DNA of 23,249 nucleotides, from assembly GCA_021372515.1 (NCBI GenBank), contig JAJFUG010000137.1, positions 1 to 23,249 on the forward strand, in the 5' to 3' direction. This DNA comes from a bacterium. Its GTDB lineage: Bacteria > Gemmatimonadota > Glassbacteria > GWA2-58-10. The notes beneath the pieces are model-generated. The model was not told the DNA's origin and ran no database searches. It saw nothing but the letters and a program-made list of their open reading frames with translations. Positions within the stretch are counted from its first letter, which is position 1; every line of letters begins with the position of its first letter. Positions 1-8,100 of this stretch are shown piece by piece. A program made the translations under genes and the position numbers.

Positions 1-324
1 GAGCTCCTGGCCCTGGGCGCCAACGCCGCATCGCTGCCCAAGGCTTTCAGCCTGATGCAGAATTCACCCAACCCGTTCAACCCCTCCACCTCGATCAAGT
101 TCGAGGTGCCCGAGGGCGCGACGGAGCATGTCAGTCTGAGCGTGTTCGATGTACGCGGACGGAAAGTGGCCACCCTGATCGATGGCCAAGTCGATCCCGG
201 CATTCACGTTGTGTTCTGGGAGGGGACCGACCAGGCGGGGCGCAAGCTCCCCAGTGGAGTGTATTTCTACCGCCTGAATGCCGGGAATTTCGAGCGGGTC
301 CGTAAAATGGTCATGCTGAAATAG
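1..324 (+). CDS. C-terminal end of a secreted protein with FlgD-like/type IX-type sorting domain (5' partial)
   Basis: The frame is open from the first base, so this is the last 107 residues of a longer protein that starts outside the window. The tail has the typical order of a FlgD-Ig-like/type IX C-terminal domain: a QNSPNPFNPST box at about residues 20-30, a beta strand with IKFEVPEG, VFDVRGRKVATL near 51-62, then GxHxVxWEGTDQAGRKLPSGVYFYRL and a final KMVMLK. In FCB-group bacteria such tails mark proteins exported to the cell surface or medium. The catalytic or binding part is not visible, so no function can be given. The internal ATG at 55 is not the real start, because coding clearly extends upstream of it. 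A terminator follows 24 bases after the stop. Confidence 0.88.
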   Translation, partial: ELLALGANAASLPKAFSLMQNSPNPFNPSTSIKFEVPEGATEHVSLSVFDVRGRKVATLIDGQVDPGIHVVFWEGTDQAGRKLPSGVYFYRLNAGNFERVRKMVMLK

Positions 325-348
325 GGCCGCTTCTTTCCTCGCGTGCGA

Positions 349-380
349 CGGGACCGGAGAAATCCGGTCCCGTTTTTTTT
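349..380 (+). terminator. Rho-independent terminator of the left-edge gene
   Basis: A perfect 10-bp stem (CGGGACCGGA at 349-358, TCCGGTCCCG at 363-372) closes a GAAA tetraloop and runs straight into eight T residues at 373-380. It begins 24 bases after the stop of the left-edge gene. The opposite strand has no T tract, so it acts on the plus strand only. Confidence 0.93.
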
Positions 381-468
381 CCGGCTCCCGGCGATCCGCT
401 CTTTCAATGCTGCAAACCACCATCTCCGGAACACGCCGGACAGCGGGCCCGAACCGGCTTGCCCCGGT

Positions 469-1884
469 TCATTCGGCCTGCGGTGAAACCAGGCTGAACA
501 CGCAGTCTGCCGGGATGGTAGCCGTGAAAGCCCCGTTCGTAACTTCCACCCGCCCGGCCTGCACCAGGTTTTCCGTGCTGGATGTGTAGTAGAGTTCGAG
601 CGCTGTCACCCTGGGGGCCGAGTCGATCCGGCCGCACAGGCTCACCGGCGTGCCGGCGGTGTTGAGCCCCACCAGGCTCAGCTCGCCCCGTTCGCGCTGG
701 TAGAAAGCCAGCAGCGGCGACAGCGGCTCCCCGCAAGCCGTGACCTCGACCCGGTGCGCCCCGGGACGGACAAAGCGGCTGACCTGGGCCACGGTGTAGA
801 AATTCTTCCGCGCGGTGTAGGTTTTGGCCGGAGCCAGTTCGTTGTTCACCGCGAACAGACCCCAGAAACTCCAGGTGGCCGGCGGGTGGAAATAGTAGCT
901 GTCGTAGCCCTCCCAGACGATCCCGCCCGAGGCCCCCTGGGCCAGGTGCTCCAGCAGGTATTTGGCCGTGCCGCGGCAGTAGGGCCAGTCGTATGTCCCG
1001 CGCTGGCCGTTGTCGGCGTTTGGGAGCCAGACATTGAACTCGGTCAACCAGAACGTGCGGTCCGGGAAGGCCGAGCGCCGGAGGAAATCCTCCACCCCGT
1101 CCGAGCCGCCGCCGTTGTCGGAATAGCTGTGCAGGCCGAAATGGGCCAGATGGCCCATGATGAGCGTGTCGGCCAGCATCTCGGGAAGGCAGGCCGTGCC
1201 GCCGCCGGCGCGGTCCGGGGCGACGAAGCGCAGGTCTCCCAGGCCGCAGCGCTCCAGTTCCAGGGCCAGCGCGTGCAGGCAGCGGACATACTGCCCGGCC
1301 TCCATGTGGATGCCCTCGTTCTGGATGTCCGGTTCGTTGTTCGGAGCAACCAAGCTGAATTTCAGGCCTTTCGTATCGCGCGCGTAGAGCAGGAACGAGG
1401 CTATAGACTCAGCCCATTCGCTCTCGAAGCCCTCGGTCAGGTGTCCGCCGCCCATCCACTGCGGCCCCGGCCCCATGAAATTGAAAAACACGCTCCGGCC
1501 CAGGCCGCGCGCGTTGAGCCAGGCGAACATGTCCCAGAGCGGCTGGAAACGGGGCGAGGCGTAGATCGAATCGTATACCGCGCGCTCCATCACCAGCGGG
1601 TCGCCGTTGTCGTTGACCGTCTCCCAGTCGGCGTTGTCGAACACTACCCGGAACAGGGTCATTCCCGCGCTGTCGATCATCGCGCGCAGCACCGGCTTGA
1701 GCTCATCGCCGGCCCAACTACGGTGGTTGACGTTCACCCCGAACCCGTCGATGACCTGTCCCTCCCGCCCGGCGTAGACAACCACTTTCTTCCCGGCGTC
1801 GACAGGGACGCCCTCCTGCGCCTGCACCGGTCTTATTCCGGCGGCCAGAACCAAGCCCAGAATCGATATCCAGCGGACAACCAT
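469..1884 (-). CDS. Secreted clan A glycoside hydrolase, GH30-like
   Basis: The 471-residue protein has a signal peptide (cleavage probably after A22 in VQA). The opening strand carries QVIDGFGVNVN (43-53), as in GH30/O-glycosyl hydrolases, followed by a TIM barrel. The expected retaining glutamates are visible: NEPD at 183-186 (E184, acid/base) and WLTEFNVW at 279-286 (E282, nucleophile). An all-beta sandwich-like tail from about 365 fits the GH30 layout. GH30 members cut beta-glucosylceramide, xylan, beta-1,6-glucan or fucosides; the substrate cannot be read here. The start ATG has GGGAGG six bases upstream. Another ATG five bases earlier is out of frame. It is the last gene of a three-gene operon, 90 bases after the amidohydrolase. 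GH39 or an undefined clan A family remains possible. Confidence 0.8.
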   Translation of the reverse strand: MVVRWISILGLVLAAGIRPVQAQEGVPVDAGKKVVVYAGREGQVIDGFGVNVNHRSWAGDELKPVLRAMIDSAGMTLFRVVFDNADWETVNDNGDPLVMERAVYDSIYASPRFQPLWDMFAWLNARGLGRSVFFNFMGPGPQWMGGGHLTEGFESEWAESIASFLLYARDTKGLKFSLVAPNNEPDIQNEGIHMEAGQYVRCLHALALELERCGLGDLRFVAPDRAGGGTACLPEMLADTLIMGHLAHFGLHSYSDNGGGSDGVEDFLRRSAFPDRTFWLTEFNVWLPNADNGQRGTYDWPYCRGTAKYLLEHLAQGASGGIVWEGYDSYYFHPPATWSFWGLFAVNNELAPAKTYTARKNFYTVAQVSRFVRPGAHRVEVTACGEPLSPLLAFYQRERGELSLVGLNTAGTPVSLCGRIDSAPRVTALELYYTSSTENLVQAGRVEVTNGAFTATIPADCVFSLVSPQAE

Positions 1885-1974
1885 ACCATTCCTCCCTTAT
1901 TCCGACCTTCTGCCGCGCCGGCGACCGCCCAGGCGCTTCCGTAGTGTTACCCGGCGTTCGGCGCGTGCAAGGAC

Positions 1975-3093
1975 TCAGATGCCCGGATACCAGCGCACCG
2001 CATTGGAATAGAATATCTTGTCGAGCACCTCCAGCGGCAGGTCGAGGCCGCGGCAGACATAGCCCGCCCGGACTTCCGGGGCCTCGATTTCCTCATCTGT
2101 GGCGAAATAACGGTAATCCGAGTCGTAGACCCGCTCGAAATGTTCGAGCTGCGCTCCGAGCGGCTGGCTGTTATCTCCCACCAAGTTATCCGTGCCGTAG
2201 AGGATGCGGTCCTGGTAGCGCAGTACAAAACGGCGCACTTTCTCGCGGTCCTGCACCTGCAAGTGCACGATCCGTCCGGCCAGGTCCACGGCGAAATTCG
2301 GGTATTGCTCCAGCCGCAGGGCCAGCGAGTCGACATCATACTCCAGGCTGCCCAGGTGGCAGCCCACCACGCGCAGCCCGGCACGGCGGGCCAGCAGATT
2401 GTCACGCGCGGCCACATGCACCGCGTAGCCTGGGATTCCGGGCAGACCGTAGCCGTGGTACTGCGGATTGTCCCGATAGTAACTGCGGTCGCCCTCCACT
2501 GTCATCGAATCCAGCGGCAGCCAGCAGTTCCGCGGCTCGCCGATATGCGCCACCAGGGTGTGCCCCTGGCTCTGGATCACGGCGAACAGGGTGTCCAGAC
2601 GGGGGTCATCCACCCTGACAAAGTTCGAATCCGGGTCGCGCAGCACCATGCCGAAATCCTTCCAGACCTTGACCGCCACCGCCCCGGCGGCGAAACCGTC
2701 CCGGATCGTTCCCAGCGCGCGGTCGGTCCAACCCGGCTGTCCCCAGCCGTCCAACGGGAACGAGACGGCCCAGGCCACCTGCTGCGGGTGCTGCGCGTGG
2801 AACTTTTTTGCCAGCAGCACCTGCTGCTCGAAACCCGGCTCGTTGAGCGCGAAGGTGCAGATATCCAGCCATTTCATGTTCTGACTCTTCAGCATGCCGA
2901 CAAGCAGGCTGTCCTGTCCGGCCGGCACGCCGAAAATGTGGGCGTGGGCGTCGATCTTGGGCCTGGCGCGCAGGGAGTCCAGCCGCGACTGCCCCTCTGC
3001 CGCCGCGTGTCCCGCCGCGACGCAGCAGAGGGCTGTCAGTATCAGAAAGGTCAGTCTGCGGGTAAACGGGTTCCTTGTGGTCTCGTTGCGCAT
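1975..3093 (-). CDS. Exported amidohydrolase family 2 metal-dependent hydrolase
   Basis: This is a TIM-barrel hydrolase of the amidohydrolase_2 type (372 residues from the chosen start). The metal-binding HxH sits in KIDAHAHIFG (H50, H52). Further expected ligands are the histidines of VAHIGEP (H183) and VGCHLGS (H246), with a late aspartate in LYGTDN (D302). An N-terminal signal peptide (hydrophobic LTFLILTALCCVAAGHAAA) indicates export. A TTG 30 bases upstream would extend the frame, but the ATG at 3093 has a GGAGAGAG ribosome site and places the signal peptide normally. Relatives hydrolyse or decarboxylate ring and carboxylate substrates; the reaction here is unknown. It follows the nitrilase gene by 37 bases and precedes the glycosidase, so co-transcription is likely. 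Confidence 0.85.
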   Translation of the reverse strand: MRNETTRNPFTRRLTFLILTALCCVAAGHAAAEGQSRLDSLRARPKIDAHAHIFGVPAGQDSLLVGMLKSQNMKWLDICTFALNEPGFEQQVLLAKKFHAQHPQQVAWAVSFPLDGWGQPGWTDRALGTIRDGFAAGAVAVKVWKDFGMVLRDPDSNFVRVDDPRLDTLFAVIQSQGHTLVAHIGEPRNCWLPLDSMTVEGDRSYYRDNPQYHGYGLPGIPGYAVHVAARDNLLARRAGLRVVGCHLGSLEYDVDSLALRLEQYPNFAVDLAGRIVHLQVQDREKVRRFVLRYQDRILYGTDNLVGDNSQPLGAQLEHFERVYDSDYRYFATDEEIEAPEVRAGYVCRGLDLPLEVLDKIFYSNAVRWYPGI

Positions 3094-3130
3094 GTCTCTC
3101 TCTCCGTTTGGTTCGTCCCGCAATGCGCGA

Positions 3131-4060
3131 TCAATGGACTATGGCTTGACGTTCCAATTCCTCGGCCAGGCTCTTTTCAAGCCACTGCGGCACCTCGTTC
3201 AGGTCGGCCCAGACATAGGGCGTGCGGAACATATCAGGTGTCACCGTGGCCGTGACCAGCTCGGTGCGGCACAGGCGCGCCCCGGCCAGGACCTCGCCCT
3301 GTGGGCTCAGGATGAAACTGTCGCCCAGGCCCGGCTGGCCCGGCTTGTCTGTCACCACCACGTTGGAGCGCACCACCGCCAGCTTCATCTGGCAGGCCAG
3401 CCCCACATGGCAGTTGCGCACCCAGATACGATGGTCATCCACCCGCTGGGCGTCTATCGAGTTATAGTGCGGGGTGAACAGTATCTCGGCGCCTTTCATT
3501 TTAGCGAGGAGCGACAGATGCGGGAACGAGGTGTCGTGGCAGATCGAGACCGCGAAACGCGCCCCGTGAGATTCGAACACCGGCACGCTCCGGCCGGGCA
3601 GGAAACCCAACTCGTCCCGGTCGCCCTCGGTCAGCATCACCTTGTCGTAGACCCCCAGCACCTGGCCACCCTCCAGCACCAACTCCGAGTTGTAGACACC
3701 CTCATCCGCAAGCCGGGCCAGGCCCACCAGCACAGTCATGCCGTGTCGGGCGCTCTCGGCGATAAACGCTTGCAGCTCGGGGTCCTCCAGCCTGCGGGCG
3801 CCCTTGAGCATGCTGTCGCGCGAGTCGTAGCCGGAGAGGAAAGTCTCGGGAAACACCACAAAATCGCTGCCCCGTTCCAGGGCCTGGGCGATCACCCGGC
3901 GCACCACGGCCAGGTTGGCCGCGAAATCGCCGTCCCGGCAGGGACCCTGGTAGGTGGAAATGACCACTGGATGCTCCAGGGCCAGCAAACCCACGGCATT
4001 TGTGAGCAGAGAAAGGAGCATGACCGCGACCTGCATGTGGATCATCCGGGACCAGAGCAT
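3131..4060 (-). CDS. Carbon-nitrogen hydrolase (nitrilase superfamily) with N-terminal export/anchor segment
   Basis: The 309-residue protein has the full nitrilase-superfamily triad: glutamate in VVFPETF (E72), lysine in GVYDKVML (K140) and cysteine in SICHDTSFP (C174). The family splits non-peptide C-N bonds of amides, carbamoyl groups or nitriles. Unlike most cytoplasmic members, it begins with a hydrophobic stretch (about residues 8-28, ending LLALEHP) that looks like a signal peptide or anchor. The ATG at 4060 is preferred over a TTG at 4078 because AGGAG lies about 9 bases before it. It is the first gene of the minus-strand operon with the amidohydrolase and GH30-like glycosidase, and is divergent from an araC-type gene. 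The exact substrate is not readable. Confidence 0.87.
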   Translation of the reverse strand: MLWSRMIHMQVAVMLLSLLTNAVGLLALEHPVVISTYQGPCRDGDFAANLAVVRRVIAQALERGSDFVVFPETFLSGYDSRDSMLKGARRLEDPELQAFIAESARHGMTVLVGLARLADEGVYNSELVLEGGQVLGVYDKVMLTEGDRDELGFLPGRSVPVFESHGARFAVSICHDTSFPHLSLLAKMKGAEILFTPHYNSIDAQRVDDHRIWVRNCHVGLACQMKLAVVRSNVVVTDKPGQPGLGDSFILSPQGEVLAGARLCRTELVTATVTPDMFRTPYVWADLNEVPQWLEKSLAEELERQAIVH

Positions 4061-4234
4061 GCCACACACTCCTGTCAAAGGGATTGGAACCGGCTCCGGC
4101 GCAGCCCATATCCGGCCGGGACAGCTTTACGAAGATCAATTCTCGATTTTTCTCACATCTTTCAGGCTTAAGATATTATTATGCTTATCCTCTTTTCATG
4201 CACAATAGACGCACTTTTTGAGCACGATATTATC
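4061..4234. promoter_or_regulatory. Divergent control region between the hydrolase operon and the AraC-type gene
   Basis: The 174-base region separates oppositely transcribed starts and turns AT-rich from about 4130. Two near-identical direct 13-mers are visible, GATATTATTATGC at 4172-4184 and GATATTATCATGA at 4226-4238. They are 54 bp apart start to start (about five helical turns); the second runs over the AraC start codon. AraC proteins commonly bind direct half-site pairs, so these may be operator sites, but this rests only on the repeat and position. No convincing -35/-10 pair was found on either strand. Confidence 0.45.
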
Positions 4235-5122
4235 ATGAACCCGACAGTCTCATTCAAGGATTTCCCCTCGATCCCGGAGTACAGGTATTTCGATCCTGAT
4301 TTCGATTTTTACATCGAGCGGGAGCTGATGAAAAGCTCGACCTGCGGGATGCACTCCCACGCTTTCACCGAGCTGGCGATCATCATGGGCGGCACGGTGG
4401 TGCACTGCACCCGTTCGGGCGAGTACCAGCTCGGCGCCGGGGACGTCTTTGTCATCCAGCCGCAGATCGAGCACGCATACCGCGAGGCGCGGAACCTGTA
4501 CCTCTGCAACATCATGTACAACCTGGAGCTGCTGGAGGCTTTCCACGACCTGGAGCAGATACCGGGCTACCACGCTCTTTTCTCGCTGGAGCCGTTCTTC
4601 CGACGGCAGCACCGTTTCGAAAGCCGCCTTCACCTGAAAAGCGAGGAACTGGCGAACGTCTCACGGATGATTACCGAGATGAAATGCGAATTCGAGGAGA
4701 AGAAGCCGGGGCATAAGCCCGCGCTCAAGGCGCTCCTGATCCAGTTGATCGTGTCCCTGTCGCGTCAGTATTCACTGCAGAAAACCGGCAAGACCGCCCG
4801 GCTGTTGCCCCTGGCCGAAAGCGTGGCTTTCATGGAGGAAAATTTCAGCCAGAAACTCAACCTCCGCGATCTGGCCGGGATCGCCTGCATGTCGGTTCCC
4901 AATTTCATCCGGGTCTTCAAGGAAACCTACCAGGACACACCCATCGACTACCTGATACGGCTCAGGGTGCAGAAAGCGGCCGGACTGCTCCAGAGCGGCG
5001 GTGAGTCGATCACCGTGGTGGCGCTCAAGGCGGGCTTTTCGGACGGGAACTACTTTTCCCGGGCCTTTCGGCGGATCACCGGACGGACCCCGCGTGAATT
5101 CAGGCAGAGCCAGCGCACCTGA
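4235..5122 (+). CDS. AraC/RhaS-like transcriptional regulator
   Basis: The 295-residue protein has an N-terminal cupin sensor (about 35-100; MHSHAFTELAIIMGG and GAGDVFVIQPQIEHAY are typical of RhaS/RhaR-like effector domains). Its C-terminal double helix-turn-helix AraC domain lies at about 195-290 (LRDLAGIACMSVPNFIRVFKE, then ITVVALKAGFSDGNYFSRAFRRITGRTPREFR). An in-frame ATG at 4181 would add 18 residues without domain character, so the ATG at 4235 is preferred; neither has a strong ribosome site. It is divergent from the nitrilase-amidohydrolase-glycosidase operon, the usual arrangement for a local sugar-responsive activator. Regulation of that operon and of itself is inferred from position. 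Confidence 0.92.
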   Translation: MNPTVSFKDFPSIPEYRYFDPDFDFYIERELMKSSTCGMHSHAFTELAIIMGGTVVHCTRSGEYQLGAGDVFVIQPQIEHAYREARNLYLCNIMYNLELLEAFHDLEQIPGYHALFSLEPFFRRQHRFESRLHLKSEELANVSRMITEMKCEFEEKKPGHKPALKALLIQLIVSLSRQYSLQKTGKTARLLPLAESVAFMEENFSQKLNLRDLAGIACMSVPNFIRVFKETYQDTPIDYLIRLRVQKAAGLLQSGGESITVVALKAGFSDGNYFSRAFRRITGRTPREFRQSQRT

Positions 5123-5149
5123 GCCGGAGGCTCACCCAAGCCGCCGGCT
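5122..5149. other. Hairpin between convergent genes
   Basis: An 11-base arm (5122-5132) pairs with 5139-5149 with a single A-G mismatch around a six-base loop, between the stops of the AraC-type gene and the sensor kinase. Neither strand has a T tract after it, so it may block read-through or protect mRNA 3' ends, but it is not a classical terminator. Confidence 0.35.
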
Positions 5150-5188
5150 GTATCAGCCTCCCAGTCGGACCGCCCCACACCCATGTCC

Positions 5189-8100
5189 TTACTGCCCGCT
5201 CACATCCAGGGTCTCACGGATTTTCCGGGCCAGGTCATTCACCGCAAACGGTTTCTGAATGAAATTCACTCCCTGGTCCAGTACGCCGTGATGGGCGATC
5301 ACGTTCGCCGTGTAGCCCGAGGTGAAGAGGCATTTCATCCCCGGCTTGAGTTCCAGTATCCGCTGCGACAGGTCGCGGCCGTTCATATCTGGCATCACGA
5401 CATCCGTGATCAGAAGGTTAATGTGGCCCTCGTACTCCTTTGTCAGGCGGATCGCCTCGATCGGGCCCCCGGCGGTCAGGACATTGTAGCCCAGGCGCTC
5501 CAGGATCTTGCGGTTGAGGTTGAGGATCGTTTCCTCGTCCTCGACCAGCAGCACCGTCTCATCTCCGCCCTTGGCTTTGACCCGTTCCGCAGGCTGCGCG
5601 ACCTGCAAAATCTCCGACTCACAGCGCGGCAGGTAGATTTTGAACGTGGTCCCCTGCCCCGGCTCGCTGTAGACATTTATGAAACCGTTGTTCTGCTTGA
5701 CAATACCGTAGACCGTGGCCAGCCCCAGACCGGTGCCGTGGCCCATACCCTTGGTGGTGAAAAACGGCTCGAAAACGTGCATCAGCGTCTCTTTGCTCAT
5801 CCCGCAACCATTGTCGCTGACTGTGAGCTTGACGAAATTGCCGGGGGCAAATCCCTTGTGGTCGGCGCAGTAGGCATCATCCACCGTGACGTTGTTGGTC
5901 TCGATGGTGATTTTCCCCACCCCGGTGATCGCATCCCGCGCGTTGACTATCAGGTTGGCCAGGAGCTGATCGATCTGCGAGGGGTCGATTTTCAGCTTCC
6001 AGATATCCCGGCCTGGGGCCCAGAGAAGGTCGATATCCTCACCGATCAGGCGCCGCAGGAGTTTCAGGATCGCGGAAATCGTGTCGTTCAGGTCGAGCAC
6101 CCGCGGATCGATGGTCTGACGGCGGGCGAAGGCCAGGAGCTGGCGGGTCAGGTCATTGGAGCGCTGTGCGGCGCGGTAGATTTCCTGCAGGCTCTCATGC
6201 AGCGCAGTCCCGGCCGGCACGTCCTGAATAGCCATGTCGGTGAAGCCGAGGATGGTCTGGAGCATGTTGTTGAAATCGTGGGCCACACCGCCGGCCAGAC
6301 GGCCCACGGATTCCATTTTCTGCGCCTGAATCAGTTGCTCCTCCAGCCGCTCCCGCTCCATCTCCTCTTTCTTGTGCTCGGTGATGTCGGTAAAATAGGA
6401 GTCGATCCTCAGCCTGACTCCATCCGGCCCGCTCACTACCCTCGAACGCTGGGCCACCCAGCGGACCTCTCCATCCGGACGGACTATCCGGTAGGACCAT
6501 TCTCCGCGGCCGTCCCGCTCCAGTTCCTCCAGGGACTGCTGGATAACCGGCCTGTCATCCGGCTGAACCATCTCCTGGTATAGCTTCGGGTTGGTGTAGA
6601 AATCCTCCATCGACCGCCCGAAAATTCGGGAAATCGAGGGGTTGGTCTGCAAAAGGCGGTCGGTCCGGGCATCCACCGAGTAGATCGCATCGAGCATGTC
6701 GTTCAGGATCGAGCTGATCTTTTCCTCGCTCTTTCTAAGTTCCTCAGCGCTCCTGATCCGCTCGGTTATGTCCTGGTTGACCACGATCGCGGCCTCCACC
6801 CTGCCGCTATCATCCAGCACCGGAGCAGCATGGTTGAGGATGATCTTTTTCTTACCGTCGAAAGCGTCTATCTCCAGCATCTCGTCCAGGATTGTCTCCG
6901 CCTGGTTGACCGCCCGCACCAGGGCCCATTCATGCGGGGCTATTTCCTGCCCGGAGGGCAGACGCCGGCCCTTGAACACACCGTACGGCTCCTGGCCCAC
7001 CAGCGGCTCCGCCCCCCAGATGGTGCGTCCCATCATGTTGGAGCGCACCAGGTTGCCTTTACCGTCAGCCAGCCAGAGCCCCACGGGCAGGATATCGAAA
7101 ACCTTGCTCAGTAGCTTTTCGTTCTTCTCGAGCTGCACCGCGGCTTTCTTGCGCTCGCTGACATCGTCGTAAATGGCGACGATCTCCTGCTTCGAAATCT
7201 TGAACACCCGGTTTTCGACCCATTCCGAAACCCGGTCGTCCTCGTAGCAGGTCATCGGATAGAACTCGGAGTCCCCGCTTTTCCACACCCGGCGGAACAC
7301 CTCGTACAGCCCCATTTTAACAAGGCCGGGGAATATCTCCCGCACCTCCCGGCCCAGGATTTCCTGCTTTTTGACATCGCTCTGCTTCTCACCGGCAGGG
7401 TTCAGGTCGCTGAAATAGAAATTTTCGCCGTCCTCCGAGGTATAGATGGCCACCCCGCTGGTCATGGTCTCGAACAGATCGCGGAAACGGGATTCACTCT
7501 CGCGGAGTTTCTTCTCGGCCTTCTTGATCTCGGTGATGTCGCGCCCCACCACCACCGACCCGATGATCACGCCGTCTTTGTCGCGGATCGGGCTGAAACT
7601 GTAACTGCCGACCCAGGTTTCGCCCGTGTCTTTCCGCTTGAGCCTGTACTCGGCGTTGGTCACAGTTTCGCCCCGCAGCGCACGCGGGACCGCCCACATT
7701 TCCAACGGGGCCGGCTCTCCGCTGGCCAGGAACACCTCCAGAATATCGGGATACTCGGCCAGGTTCCTGGCGCACTCGGCCTTGTCCCTGAAGCGGTGGA
7801 ACGTGGCGAACGCATCGTTGAAAACCGTAAAGCGTCCCTCGACGTCCGAGATGAACACCGCGTCGGTCATGCTGGACAGAGCGGCATCCAGACGGGCCTG
7901 GTCTTCCCTGGATTTTTCCTCCGCCAGTTTGCGCCCGGTGATGTCCTGGAACGAGCCCCTGAGCTTGACCACTTTCCCGTCTTCCATCACCGGCTGGCCG
8001 ATAGTGCGGACCCATTTCCGGTTGCCCGCGGGAGTGAACATCTCCAGCTCGAGATCGTAGGGCTCGGCGTTGTGGATGGCCTTGTCGATCGCACTCTCGA

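Noticed and set aside
451-470. 7-bp hairpin GAACCGG/CCGGTTC at the end of the GH30-like gene
   Set aside because: No T tract follows on either strand, so it was not called a terminator.
754-1944. 396-codon plus-strand open frame
   Set aside because: It is antisense to the GH30-like gene, which has intact catalytic motifs and a ribosome site.
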